The notes: generated by a model from the sequence alone, not told the origin. Shown: positions 14,213 to 23,063, numbered from the stretch's first letter. The stretch is 32,778 nucleotides of DNA from Parcubacteria group bacterium (GCA_016188835.1 JACPHB010000024.1:1-32778); one strand, 5' to 3'. Program-made: numbers and translations.

Positions 14213-15426
14213 GCTGCTACCGCTCCGGCCCTATTGAACGCGATCCGGCATCGGCTTTCCATGCCAAAAATCAGCTTGATGGTTTTCTTAGAAAAAACGG
14301 TTTTACTATAATTGGCGATACTTTTGAGATTTTAAAATCTTGCGGCCGGCCGCAAACTACTTATGGACCGGAAATGAAAAAACTGCGCAATCAAGGCAGA
14401 TTTTCCGAATATTCTAAAAAGGAATTGCTTTTAGCGCATAGCTTAAACGCTGTTAGAAAAACTGACTTTGTGGTTTCAAGACCGGCGCCCGAGGCCTCCG
14501 GCGGCACCACCAGCGAAACTGTTGTTATGTGGCTTAGAACTATTCCCAAATTAGTCATTATCGGTCCTCACTCTGAGGGTTTACTAGATAATAACTCTAC
14601 CTTCATGATAAAAATGTTGTCCGACAATCCCAGTTTGATTTTTAATACGGAACGGCAGGCCATTGACTTTATATCGGATCATATTGAGGTTTTTAAAAGA
14701 GGACGATCGGCAATTCACAATTTAATTGTAAAGCTCAGAAAGCTTAACCCGTATATTAATGATCGCCCCAAACCTTGTTACAGTAAACTGTTTGATGGCA
14801 GAACTGTTATTATCCAGGGTCAGCCTGGCGCTGGAAAAGACACCCAAGGGCGAATGCTTCAGGATTTATGCGGTTTCAAGTTTTTCGGCAGCGGTTATGA
14901 ATTAAGACGGCTGTCATCCAGATTTCCGGTTTTAGCCGAAAGTTTGGGCAAAGGCAATTTGGCGCCGGAAGTGATTATTAAATTTTTATTTACCCAAAGT
15001 TTAATTAAATTGGAAAAGTTTGAGCCTATAGTTTTTAGCGGAACGCCTAAAAAATTAGGCGAAGCTCAAGCACTTATGGATATGTTAGAACTTCTTAGTC
15101 GGGAACCGTTAATGATTGTTATAGATATTAGCGAGGAATTGGCGAAAGAAAGAATTTTATTGAGGCGGGTCTGCGATGATTGTGAAATTTCTTTCTGCGA
15201 CGAGAAACTTATTAATCATCCGATTTGTCCGGAATGCGGCGGCTCTCTTAAAATTAGAGCCGAAAATACAACCCAAGAAGCGATTGATAAAATATTTAAT
15301 TGGTATAAAACCGATGTAGAAGAAGTAATCAGATATTTTGAAAATCTCGGACTTGTTGTTCATATTGACGGCAATCGCGGCAAAGAAGAAATTTTCAACG
15401 ACATCTTAGAAATCTTGAAAAGATAA
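14206..15426 (+). CDS. Fusion: nucleoside 2-deoxyribosyltransferase-like N-terminal domain plus adenylate kinase-like C-terminal domain with Zn-binding lid
   Basis: N-term YRSGPIERDP...LLLAHSLNAVRKTDFVVSRPAPEASGGTTSETVVMWLRTIPKLVIIG (NDT-like). C-term VIIQGQPGAGKDTQGRMLQDLCGFKFFGSGYELRRL...VVFSGTPKKLGEAQALMDML...RRVCDDCEISFCDEKLINHPICPECGG (AdK P-loop and Zn lid). Confidence 0.75.
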   Translation: MVSCYRSGPIERDPASAFHAKNQLDGFLRKNGFTIIGDTFEILKSCGRPQTTYGPEMKKLRNQGRFSEYSKKELLLAHSLNAVRKTDFVVSRPAPEASGGTTSETVVMWLRTIPKLVIIGPHSEGLLDNNSTFMIKMLSDNPSLIFNTERQAIDFISDHIEVFKRGRSAIHNLIVKLRKLNPYINDRPKPCYSKLFDGRTVIIQGQPGAGKDTQGRMLQDLCGFKFFGSGYELRRLSSRFPVLAESLGKGNLAPEVIIKFLFTQSLIKLEKFEPIVFSGTPKKLGEAQALMDMLELLSREPLMIVIDISEELAKERILLRRVCDDCEISFCDEKLINHPICPECGGSLKIRAENTTQEAIDKIFNWYKTDVEEVIRYFENLGLVVHIDGNRGKEEIFNDILEILKR

Positions 15427-15448
15427 GCCCATTTTTGGGCTTTTTTTA
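15425..15448 (+). terminator. Intrinsic terminator at the end of the nucleotide-metabolism cassette
   Basis: AAGCCCATTTTTGGGCTTTTTTT. Confidence 0.75.
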
Positions 15449-15475
15449 TTTGAAATTTTGTGTTATTTTGAACGT

Positions 15476-16993
15476 ATGGCTACATATGAACCTGTTATAG
15501 GATTAGAAATACACGCGGAGCTAAAAACTAAAACAAAAATGTTTTGCGCTTCCAAAAATAATCCGGATGAAATGCATCCTAATGTTAATATTTGCCCAAT
15601 TTGCACCGGCCAGCCCGGTACGCTGCCGGTAATCAATAAAGAGGCGGTAAATCATGTCATCAAAGTGGGGCTGGCGCTTGAAAGCAAAATTTCAGAAATT
15701 ACCAAATGGGATCGGAAAAATTATTTTTATCCCGACCTTCCAAAAGGGTACCAAATTTCCCAATACGATGAACCGATTTGCCTAGGCGGGAAACTGAAAA
15801 TTCCGGGGTTTGATAAAGAAATAAGGATAACCCGAGTTCACCTTGAAGAAGATACTGGGCGTCTTATTCATTTCGGCCACGTCGGCCATTCATTAATTGA
15901 TTTTAATCGCGCTGGCGTGCCTTTAATGGAACTTGTAACCGAACCAGATTTGCATTCTGGAGAAGAGGCGTCGGCTTTTGCGCAGGAGCTTCAATTAATA
16001 TTGCGGTATTTAGGTGTTTCCGACGCCAATATGGAAAAAGGACAAATGAGGGTGGAAGCTAATATTTCTATAAGGCCAGTCGGTTCCGAAAAATTGGGCG
16101 TAAAAGTTGAGGTAAAAAATTTGAATTCTTTTAAAGTAGTGCGCGATGCTATTGATTATGAAATTAAGCGGCAATCGGAATTACTTGATGATGGAAAAAA
16201 AGTTACACAGGAAACTCGCGGTTGGAGCGAAGATAAAGAGCAGACTTTTTCTCAACGAGTAAAAGAAGAATCACATGATTATCGTTATTTTCCGGAACCG
16301 GATTTGCCGCCCCTGCGAATTAACTTTAGTATTATTGAAGGAATTAAAGCGGCAATGCCGGAATTGCCGTCTCAAAAAAGAACAAGATTCAAGAATAAGT
16401 ATGGATTGCAAGACGACCAAACCAATATTTTGGTTAACAATGAACAGCTGGCAAATTATTTTGAAAATGTCGTAAGCGAATTTATGAATTGGGATAAAGA
16501 AGGCCTGGATAAAGACAGTTTATTAGTGCAGGGTTTAGACTCAAAACCGCATTTACTGGAAAAGGAAAAGCAACTTTTGATTAATTTAGCCGCTAATTAT
16601 ATTTTGAGCGATTTACTTGGATTTCTTAATGAAGCGTCGGCTACAGCCGATGATATAAGAATTGACGCTGAAAATTTTGCCGAATGGTGCGGATTGCTTC
16701 ATCGCAATATCATTACATCGCGTGCCGGCAAAGATGTTTTAAAAGAAATGTGGGCGACCGGCAAAGATCCGTCGCAAGTGATTAGAGAAAAAAATTTGGT
16801 TCAAATAGAAGATATTGGCGAAGTTGAAAAAATCGCGGAAAAAATAATAAAAGAAAATCAGGCGGCGGTTTCGGATTATAAAAAAGGAAAAACTGCCTCG
16901 CTCCAATTTTTAGTGGGCCAAATGATGAAAGAAACTCGCGGCCGAGCCAATCCGGAAATAGTCGCGGATATTTTAAAAAAACTTCTGAAATAA
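15476..16993 (+). CDS. gatB: Asp-tRNA(Asn)/Glu-tRNA(Gln) amidotransferase subunit B
   Basis: YEPVIGLEIHAELKTKTKMFCAS, NICPICTGQPGTLPVIN, DLPKGYQISQYDEPI, DFNRAGVPLMELVTEPD, SHDYRYFPEPDLPPL; C-terminal GatB/YqeY domain. Confidence 0.97.
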   Translation: MATYEPVIGLEIHAELKTKTKMFCASKNNPDEMHPNVNICPICTGQPGTLPVINKEAVNHVIKVGLALESKISEITKWDRKNYFYPDLPKGYQISQYDEPICLGGKLKIPGFDKEIRITRVHLEEDTGRLIHFGHVGHSLIDFNRAGVPLMELVTEPDLHSGEEASAFAQELQLILRYLGVSDANMEKGQMRVEANISIRPVGSEKLGVKVEVKNLNSFKVVRDAIDYEIKRQSELLDDGKKVTQETRGWSEDKEQTFSQRVKEESHDYRYFPEPDLPPLRINFSIIEGIKAAMPELPSQKRTRFKNKYGLQDDQTNILVNNEQLANYFENVVSEFMNWDKEGLDKDSLLVQGLDSKPHLLEKEKQLLINLAANYILSDLLGFLNEASATADDIRIDAENFAEWCGLLHRNIITSRAGKDVLKEMWATGKDPSQVIREKNLVQIEDIGEVEKIAEKIIKENQAAVSDYKKGKTASLQFLVGQMMKETRGRANPEIVADILKKLLK

Positions 16994-17974
16994 AAAATTT
17001 TTAACTAATTTTTCTGCTTTTTGTTCGTTTTTTATCCAATGAATTCTTTTGTCTTTTCTAAACCAAGTCATTTGGCGTTTGGCGTAATTTCTTGTATTTT
17101 TTTTGATTAAATCCACCATTTCGTCAAAAGCATTTTTTGTTAAAGTGTAAGTATTCAACCGATCGGTTTTATACTGACACTTTTTGTTTTTTATATATTC
17201 TATAATTTCCCGATAGCCGATGGCGTCAAAACTTTGTTGTTTTGGGCCGTATTTTTGAACTAAATTTTTAACTTCTTCTAAAAGGCCATCTTTTATCATC
17301 AAATCAACCCTTTTATTTATTCGTTCATTTAAAATATTTTTTAGCCATTCAATTCCAATTTCAATAAAATCAAAAAGCGGCTTGCCTGTTTTGCGCTGGG
17401 CCGAAAACGGCTTTTTGGTTTTTATGGCGATTTCTAGCGCTCTTATAATGCGGCGCGGATTATTCGGGTCAACTATATAAGCGGCTTCAGGATTAAGCTT
17501 AATTAATTTTCCGAAAACATATTTCAATCCGTATTTTTCAATTTCTTTTTCCAGTTTCTTTCGCAATTTTATATCGGGCGCGACTTCCGGAATATTTAGA
17601 TTATCTACCACTGCTTTTATATAAAGCCCAGTGCCGCCAACGAGAATCGGGATTTTTTTATTTTTTATAATTTCATTTATCGCTTTTACAGCGTCACGCT
17701 TATATTCTGCAACAGTGTAATTTTCATCAGGATTTTTAATGTCAATAAGATGATGAGGGACAGTCGTCATCTCTTCTTTAGTTGGTTTTGCAGTTCCGAT
17801 ATCCATCCCGCGATAAACTTGCCGCGAATCGGAGGAAACAATTTCTGCTCCTTTGAAACCGAATTTTTTTGCTTGCCCTGAGCGAAGTCGAAGGGCGATT
17901 TTTATTGCTAACGCACTTTTCCCCGATGCCGTCGGCCCGACAATAACAATAATTTTTGGTTTTCTATTTTCCAT
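16973..17974 (-). CDS. miaA: tRNA dimethylallyltransferase
   Basis: IVIVGPTASGKSALAIKIA...EIVSSDSRQVYRGMDIGTAKPTKEE, PHHLIDIKNPDENYTVAEYKRDA, ILVGGTGLYIKAVV, RQMTWFRKDKRIHW. An in-frame insert RLRSGQA is present. Confidence 0.96.
   Translation of the reverse strand: MENRKPKIIVIVGPTASGKSALAIKIALRLRSGQAKKFGFKGAEIVSSDSRQVYRGMDIGTAKPTKEEMTTVPHHLIDIKNPDENYTVAEYKRDAVKAINEIIKNKKIPILVGGTGLYIKAVVDNLNIPEVAPDIKLRKKLEKEIEKYGLKYVFGKLIKLNPEAAYIVDPNNPRRIIRALEIAIKTKKPFSAQRKTGKPLFDFIEIGIEWLKNILNERINKRVDLMIKDGLLEEVKNLVQKYGPKQQSFDAIGYREIIEYIKNKKCQYKTDRLNTYTLTKNAFDEMVDLIKKNTRNYAKRQMTWFRKDKRIHWIKNEQKAEKLVKNFLFQKFF
17875..17896. repeat. In-frame short palindromic repeat in miaA (peptide ALRLRSGQA)
   Basis: GCCCTGAGCGAAGTCGAAGGGC: outer stem GCCCT/AGGGC-type. 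It lies between ALAIKIA and KKFGFKGAEIVSSDSRQ, where MiaA normally has no such residues. Confidence 0.75.
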
Positions 17975-18002
17975 GACACTTATTATGCTTCATCCACTAA
18001 GG

Positions 18003-18021
18003 GAAATATCACGCGGATTTT
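18003..18021. repeat. Direct repeat copy 1 flanking hicBA
   Basis: GAAATATCACGCGGATTTT, identical to 18545-18563. Confidence 0.9.
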
Positions 18022-18024
18022 GTC

Positions 18025-18282
18025 TTAATCTAAAATAATTTTATTCGGAGTAAAAAACTTTTGAAGTTCTACTGGCGATATATATCTTGACGCTTGATTA
18101 TAAATAGCTCTAATCGTTCCCCTATCTAATTCCGGGTGGTTCGGGATAGTAAGAGTTTGGCTGATACCGCTAACCATTCTTTTCATTTTAATATGGCTTC
18201 CTTTCTGGCCCGCAACAAAAAAATTAAACGATTTGAGAATCGTTATAATATCGCTTCCTGATAACGTTTTGAGTTTAGGCAT
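18025..18282 (-). CDS. hicA: HicA family mRNA interferase toxin
   Basis: LSGSDIITILKSFNFFVAGQKGSHIKMKR...LTIPNHPELDRGTIRAIYNQAS: HicA dsRBD-like fold with the GSH catalytic His and LxxGTLxxIxxQA-like end. Confidence 0.88.
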   Translation of the reverse strand: MPKLKTLSGSDIITILKSFNFFVAGQKGSHIKMKRMVSGISQTLTIPNHPELDRGTIRAIYNQASRYISPVELQKFFTPNKIILD

Positions 18283-18286
18283 GGAT

Positions 18287-18502
18287 TTAAGCGGATAATT
18301 CCAGATTCATCAATACGGAAGGATGGGGCGATAGATCAAGTGCTGATAAATCCTCATTTTCTAGTTGAAGGCCAACAGCCTCTTTAACATTTTGCGCTAA
18401 CTCGTCAAGAGTTTTGCCTTGGGTAACGATTGGTAAATCAACGCCCTCGGCAATGTAATACTTTTCTCCTTTATATATGTGGATTTGGATAATATTTTTC
18501 AT
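18287..18502 (-). CDS. hicB: HicB-like antitoxin (short form)
   Basis: IQIHIYKGEKYYIAEGVDLPIVTQGKTLDELAQNVKEAVGLQLE; immediately upstream of hicA on the same strand. Confidence 0.85.
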   Translation of the reverse strand: MKNIIQIHIYKGEKYYIAEGVDLPIVTQGKTLDELAQNVKEAVGLQLENEDLSALDLSPHPSVLMNLELSA

Positions 18503-18544
18503 GTTTTTATGTTAACACAATTTGAATAAATATACAATAAGGTA

Positions 18545-18563
18545 GAAATATCACGCGGATTTT
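18545..18563. repeat. Direct repeat copy 2 flanking hicBA, overlapping the thrS 3' end
   Basis: GAAATATCACGCGGATTTT. It contains the thrS stop codon and last codons. Confidence 0.9.
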
Positions 18564-19759
18564 TTTTTGATTTCTGAAAGAATTTTGGATTTAAATTTTT
18601 CCAGTTTTTCGGTGCCCAAGTTGCCTTTGCCGCGTTCGCGGACGGCGACAGTACCGGTTTTTTCTTCTTTATCGCCTGCGATTAAAATATACGGTATTTT
18701 TTCAAGTTCCGCTTCGCGAATTTTTTTCCCAATAGTTTCATTGGCAGTATTTAATTCTACCCTTAATCCGTCTGCGGTAAGTTTAGCGGTGATGTTTGCG
18801 GCATATTTTTCATTGCGGTCGGTAAGATTTAATACTTTAACTTGAACGGGGGAGAGCCATATTGGAAAAGCGCCCTGATAATTTTCAACGAGGATTCCGA
18901 TAAATCTTTCAAATGAACCAAAAACGGCGCGATGAATAACAACCGGTTTTTCTCTTTTTCCTTCTTGGTTTACGAAACTCAAATTAAACTTTTCCGCCAT
19001 ATTGAAATCAACTTGAATTGTGCCAAGCTGCCAGGCGCGGTCCAAAGAATCTTTAACATGAACTTCAATTTTGGGGCCATAAAAAGCGCCTTCTTTCGGT
19101 TGAATTTCATATTTAATCTTATTTTGCTTTAAGGCATTGGCGAGCGCGTCTTCGGCCTTGTTCCAAAGCGATTTTTCGCCCATCGCTTCATCCGGGCGAG
19201 TGGCAAGATAATAACTGGTTTTAAATCCGAAAATCTTGTAAAAATTATTTATTAGTTTGATTAGATTATCTATTTCATCAATCATTTGATTTTGCCTTGC
19301 GTAAATATGAGCATCGTCCATAGTAATTTGGCGGACGCGGAACAGACCGTTTAAAACACCGGAGAGCTCTTTTCTGTGGAGCCGTCCGATTTCGGAAAAG
19401 CGAAGCGGCAAGTCCCGCCAGCTTCTCACTTTTGAGCAGTAAATAATGGTACTTTCAGGGCAGTTCATCGGTTTTATAACAAAAGTTTGGTTGTCATTTT
19501 TTACGGTAAACATCAAATCTTTGTAAAATTTAAAATGTCCTGATTTTTCAAATAGATCTTTTCTTACCATTATTGGGGTGGAAATTTCCTGATAATTGGC
19601 CCTGTCAAGCGCCTCACGAATGATTTTTTCAAGCTCTCTAAAAATTACCATCCCCTTAGGATGCCAAAAAGGCGCTCCGGGAGCGATTTCATGGAAAGAA
19701 TACAAATCCAATTGAGTGCCCAATTCTTGATGACTCAATAATTTTTTTAAAATTTTCAT
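18551..19759 (-). CDS. thrS: Threonyl-tRNA synthetase, short form (catalytic plus anticodon-binding domains only)
   Basis: APGAPFWHPKGMVIFRELEKIIR, MNCPESTIIYCSKVRSWRDLPLRFSEIGRLHRKELSGVLNGLFRVRQITMDDAHIY, PVVIHRAVFGSFERFIGILVENYQGAFPIWLSPVQV. 402 aa, lacking the TGS and N2 editing domains. Confidence 0.95.
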   Translation of the reverse strand: MKILKKLLSHQELGTQLDLYSFHEIAPGAPFWHPKGMVIFRELEKIIREALDRANYQEISTPIMVRKDLFEKSGHFKFYKDLMFTVKNDNQTFVIKPMNCPESTIIYCSKVRSWRDLPLRFSEIGRLHRKELSGVLNGLFRVRQITMDDAHIYARQNQMIDEIDNLIKLINNFYKIFGFKTSYYLATRPDEAMGEKSLWNKAEDALANALKQNKIKYEIQPKEGAFYGPKIEVHVKDSLDRAWQLGTIQVDFNMAEKFNLSFVNQEGKREKPVVIHRAVFGSFERFIGILVENYQGAFPIWLSPVQVKVLNLTDRNEKYAANITAKLTADGLRVELNTANETIGKKIREAELEKIPYILIAGDKEEKTGTVAVRERGKGNLGTEKLEKFKSKILSEIKKKSA

Positions 19760-19777
19760 ATTTATTTTTTAGATTTA

Positions 19778-19878
19778 AGAACATTGAAAATAAAATTTTA
19801 AAATTGTAGGCGGGGTCGTGCCGTTCGCCGAAGGCGAATGGGGCTACGACAATTTTAAAATTTTATTTTCAATGTTCT
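19778..19878. repeat. ~101-bp inverted-repeat structure between dnaE and thrS, including the dnaE stop codon
   Basis: AGAACATTGAAAATAAAATTTTAAAATTGT (19778-19807) and its exact reverse complement (19849-19878) flank a 41-nt GC-rich core with further inner stems (TCGT.../...ACGA and TTCGCC-GAA-GGCGAA). Confidence 0.95.
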
Positions 19879-22800
19879 AGTTCTTTTACGGTGTCGCAAA
19901 TTATTTTTAAATTGCCGCCGTAATTATCAACTCGTCCTTGAACCATAAGGATGTTGTCTTCAGCCCAAATATCCGGGTTTTTTTCGAGCAGATCGGGGAA
20001 TACGACTACTTCTATCTTATTAGCCCAATCTTCAAGTTTTGTAAAGAGCATCAACCGGCCATTTTTAGTAACGTGTTTTTGTACTGAAGAAATTAATCCG
20101 CCAACGGCGATTTTCTGGCCGATTAAAGAGGGCTTAACTTTTCCAATTAAAAGCGATTTTTTTTCCATTAATTCCTTATATTCGCTGGTCGGATGTTCCG
20201 AGGTGTAAAGACCAAGCAATTCTTTTTCCCACGCCAATTTCTCTTTTTTTGCCGCCGGAGCTGCCAAAATTAATTTTAAAGGCGCCAAATTTGAATAAGA
20301 ATCAAAAAGCCCTATCTGCGATGAGTTATTTTTTTTGCCAAGATCTTTAGAATATCTTAACAGTTCTTCTATATTTATCAAAAGCTTTCGCCTTTCGCTA
20401 AAAGCGTCAAACGCTCCGCATTTTATGAGGGCCTCAAGAGATTTTTTATTCAGATCTTTTGCCAATACTCTTTCTATAAAATCGGGAATGTTTAAAAACG
20501 CGTCGTTTATTTCTCTTTCTTTAATGATACTTTCTATCGCGTTAGCGCTTAAGTTCTTAATTGCCGAGAGACCAAATCTAATTTTGATACCTTCCCCTTT
20601 GATTAGAGTAAAATCTTCTAAACTCTCATTAATATCCGGCGGTAAAATTTCTATTCCCATTCTTTTGGCTTCGTTAATAATAACTGCCACGCGGTCAAGG
20701 TCAAAACTTTCGGCATTAAGAAGTGCTGTCATAAATTCAGCCGGATATTTAGTTTTAAGATAGGCAGTTTGGTAAGATATTAAAGCATAACAGGCGGCGT
20801 GAGAGCGATTAAAACCATAGCGGGCGAATGGTTCTATGAAATGCCAAATTTTTTCTGCCGTTATATTATTTATCCCATTACTGATTAATCCTTTTATGAA
20901 TTTTTCCGATTGTTCGTCAAGAAGATGCTTAATTTTTTTGCCCACCGCTTTTCTCAAAATATCGGCTTCTGATAATGTAAAACCGGCCAATTGATTGGCG
21001 ATGCGCAATACCTGTTCCTGGTAAATCGCTACTCCATGCGTGCTTTTTAAAATCGGTTCGAGTCCCGGATGCAAATAAGTTACTTTTTCTTTTCCATTTT
21101 TTCTCGCTATATACGCGGGGATAAATTCCATCGGTCCGGGCCGGAAAGCCGCGATCATCACGATAATATCTTCAAGTTCCGTCGGTTTTAATTCTTTAAG
21201 ATATCGGCGCATGCCGTTTGATTCAAGCTGAAAAACTCCAGTTGTGTCGGCGCGCCGAAGCAATTCAAAAACTTCTTGATCATCAATCGGGATGCTATAA
21301 ATATCCAACTTTTCTCCGTAGTTTTTTTCAATAAGATTAAGCGCTTTTTCAATGATGGTTAAATTTCTAAGTCCCAAAATATCCATTTTTAAAAGACCCA
21401 GCGCTTCAACCGAGCGCATTTCATATTGAGTAACAAGCGCCTCCTCGCCGCCTTTTGAAGAATGCGCCCACTGAAGCGGCATATAATCAATAATAGGATT
21501 TTTAGTAATAACAATGCCGCAAGCATGAGTTGAAGCGTGACGCGCCACTCCCTCAAGTTTTCTTGCCGTTTGTATCAACTGGCGCGCCTGCGGATCGGTA
21601 TCAATCGCTTGTTTTAATTCGGCGACATTTCCCGTAGCTTTTTCTAAAGTTACTCCCGGCCCGAATGGCACCATTTTGGCTATTTTGTCGCAAAAACCGT
21701 ATCCAAAACCCAAAGCCCTGCCGGCGTCTCTTATGGCGGCCCGGGCCGCCATCGTGCCAAAAGTTATGATTTGAGCAACGCGGTCTTTACCGTATTTTTG
21801 GGAAATATAATCCAACACCTCATTGCGTCTGTGGTCGGCGAAGTCCAAATCAATATCGGGTGGCGCGATTCTATCGGGATTTAAAAATCTTTCAAAAAGC
21901 AGGACATATTTTATTGGGTCTATATTAGTAATACCGATTAAATAAGATATTAGAGATCCGGCGGCGCTACCGCGTCCGGGTCCGACAGCAATGCCTTGGC
22001 TTTTAGCCCAGTTCACAATATCCCAAACAATTAATATGTAAGATGCAAAGCCAGTTCTTTGGATAACCCCAATCTCAAAATTAAATCGGGAAGAAAGTTC
22101 TTGCGGCGCTTCGTTTAAGGATTTGTATCCAAAACGTTTTTGTAATCCCAAAATCGCCAATTTTTCAAGATAATTTTCTGCCGTTTCGTTTTCCGGAAGC
22201 TCGAAATGGGGGAATTGGGTTTTGCCCAACTCAAATTCAAAATCAACCGTATTGGCGATTTTAGCGGTATTTTCAATCGCTTCCGGAAAATCTTTAAAAA
22301 ATTCTGCCATTTCTTCCGCTGATTTCAGCGAAAGATTAACGCCTTTTACCGATAGCCGGTTGGTGTCGGAAATTTTATTGCCGGTGCCGACAGCTAAAAG
22401 CACATCATGATAATCTTCATCTTCTTTTGATATATAGTGGACGTCATTTGTCGCCGCCAAAGGAATTTTTAATTTTTTAGCAAAGTCAGCTGTTTTTAAA
22501 AAGATGTCGGGGTTTTTATTATCGGAAAAAAAATGCGGTTGAAGCTCAATAAAAAAATTGTCTTTGCCAAAAATATTTAGGTATTCCAGGGCGGCGGTTT
22601 CTGCATTTTCCAACTGGTTTATTGCTAAAAAATGAGAAATTTCCGAATTTCGGCAACCAGAAAGACAAATAAGTCCTTCAGCATATTGACTTAGTAAATT
22701 TTTATCAACTCGCGGTTTGTAATAAAATCCTTCCAAGTGCGCTTTAGTGATTAATTGCACTAAATTTTTATATCCAACAGCGTTTTTTACAAGCACGGTT

Positions 22801-23063
22801 AGGTGATAGCGTTTATTGTCGGAAGCGCTGGTTTTATTGTTCATACCGCCGCTTGCCACGTAAATCTCACACCCGATTATCGGTTTTATACTGGCTTTTT
22901 TGGCTTTCTGAAAAAATTCAACTGCGCCGTAAATCGCGCCATGATCGGTCAAAGCCAGCGAATCCATGCCCAATTCTTTGGTTTTAGAGATTAAATCATC
23001 AATCTTAGCAAGACCGTCGAGCAAACTGTAGTGAGAATGGACGTGTAAGTGGGTAAACGGCAT
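19869..23063 (-). CDS. dnaE: DNA polymerase III subunit alpha
   Basis: PHP N-term FTHLHVHSHYSLLDGLAKIDDLI; VGPGRGSAAGSLISYLIGITNIDPIKYVLLFERFLNPDRIAPPDIDLDFAD; GVFQLESNGMRRYLKELKP; OB-fold C-term. Confidence 0.97.
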   Translation of the reverse strand: MPFTHLHVHSHYSLLDGLAKIDDLISKTKELGMDSLALTDHGAIYGAVEFFQKAKKASIKPIIGCEIYVASGGMNNKTSASDNKRYHLTVLVKNAVGYKNLVQLITKAHLEGFYYKPRVDKNLLSQYAEGLICLSGCRNSEISHFLAINQLENAETAALEYLNIFGKDNFFIELQPHFFSDNKNPDIFLKTADFAKKLKIPLAATNDVHYISKEDEDYHDVLLAVGTGNKISDTNRLSVKGVNLSLKSAEEMAEFFKDFPEAIENTAKIANTVDFEFELGKTQFPHFELPENETAENYLEKLAILGLQKRFGYKSLNEAPQELSSRFNFEIGVIQRTGFASYILIVWDIVNWAKSQGIAVGPGRGSAAGSLISYLIGITNIDPIKYVLLFERFLNPDRIAPPDIDLDFADHRRNEVLDYISQKYGKDRVAQIITFGTMAARAAIRDAGRALGFGYGFCDKIAKMVPFGPGVTLEKATGNVAELKQAIDTDPQARQLIQTARKLEGVARHASTHACGIVITKNPIIDYMPLQWAHSSKGGEEALVTQYEMRSVEALGLLKMDILGLRNLTIIEKALNLIEKNYGEKLDIYSIPIDDQEVFELLRRADTTGVFQLESNGMRRYLKELKPTELEDIIVMIAAFRPGPMEFIPAYIARKNGKEKVTYLHPGLEPILKSTHGVAIYQEQVLRIANQLAGFTLSEADILRKAVGKKIKHLLDEQSEKFIKGLISNGINNITAEKIWHFIEPFARYGFNRSHAACYALISYQTAYLKTKYPAEFMTALLNAESFDLDRVAVIINEAKRMGIEILPPDINESLEDFTLIKGEGIKIRFGLSAIKNLSANAIESIIKEREINDAFLNIPDFIERVLAKDLNKKSLEALIKCGAFDAFSERRKLLINIEELLRYSKDLGKKNNSSQIGLFDSYSNLAPLKLILAAPAAKKEKLAWEKELLGLYTSEHPTSEYKELMEKKSLLIGKVKPSLIGQKIAVGGLISSVQKHVTKNGRLMLFTKLEDWANKIEVVVFPDLLEKNPDIWAEDNILMVQGRVDNYGGNLKIICDTVKELEH

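Noticed and set aside
17853-18038. 61-aa plus-strand ORF containing ACPERSRRA
   Set aside because: Antisense to the miaA start; the peptide comes from the palindromic repeat, not a real gene.
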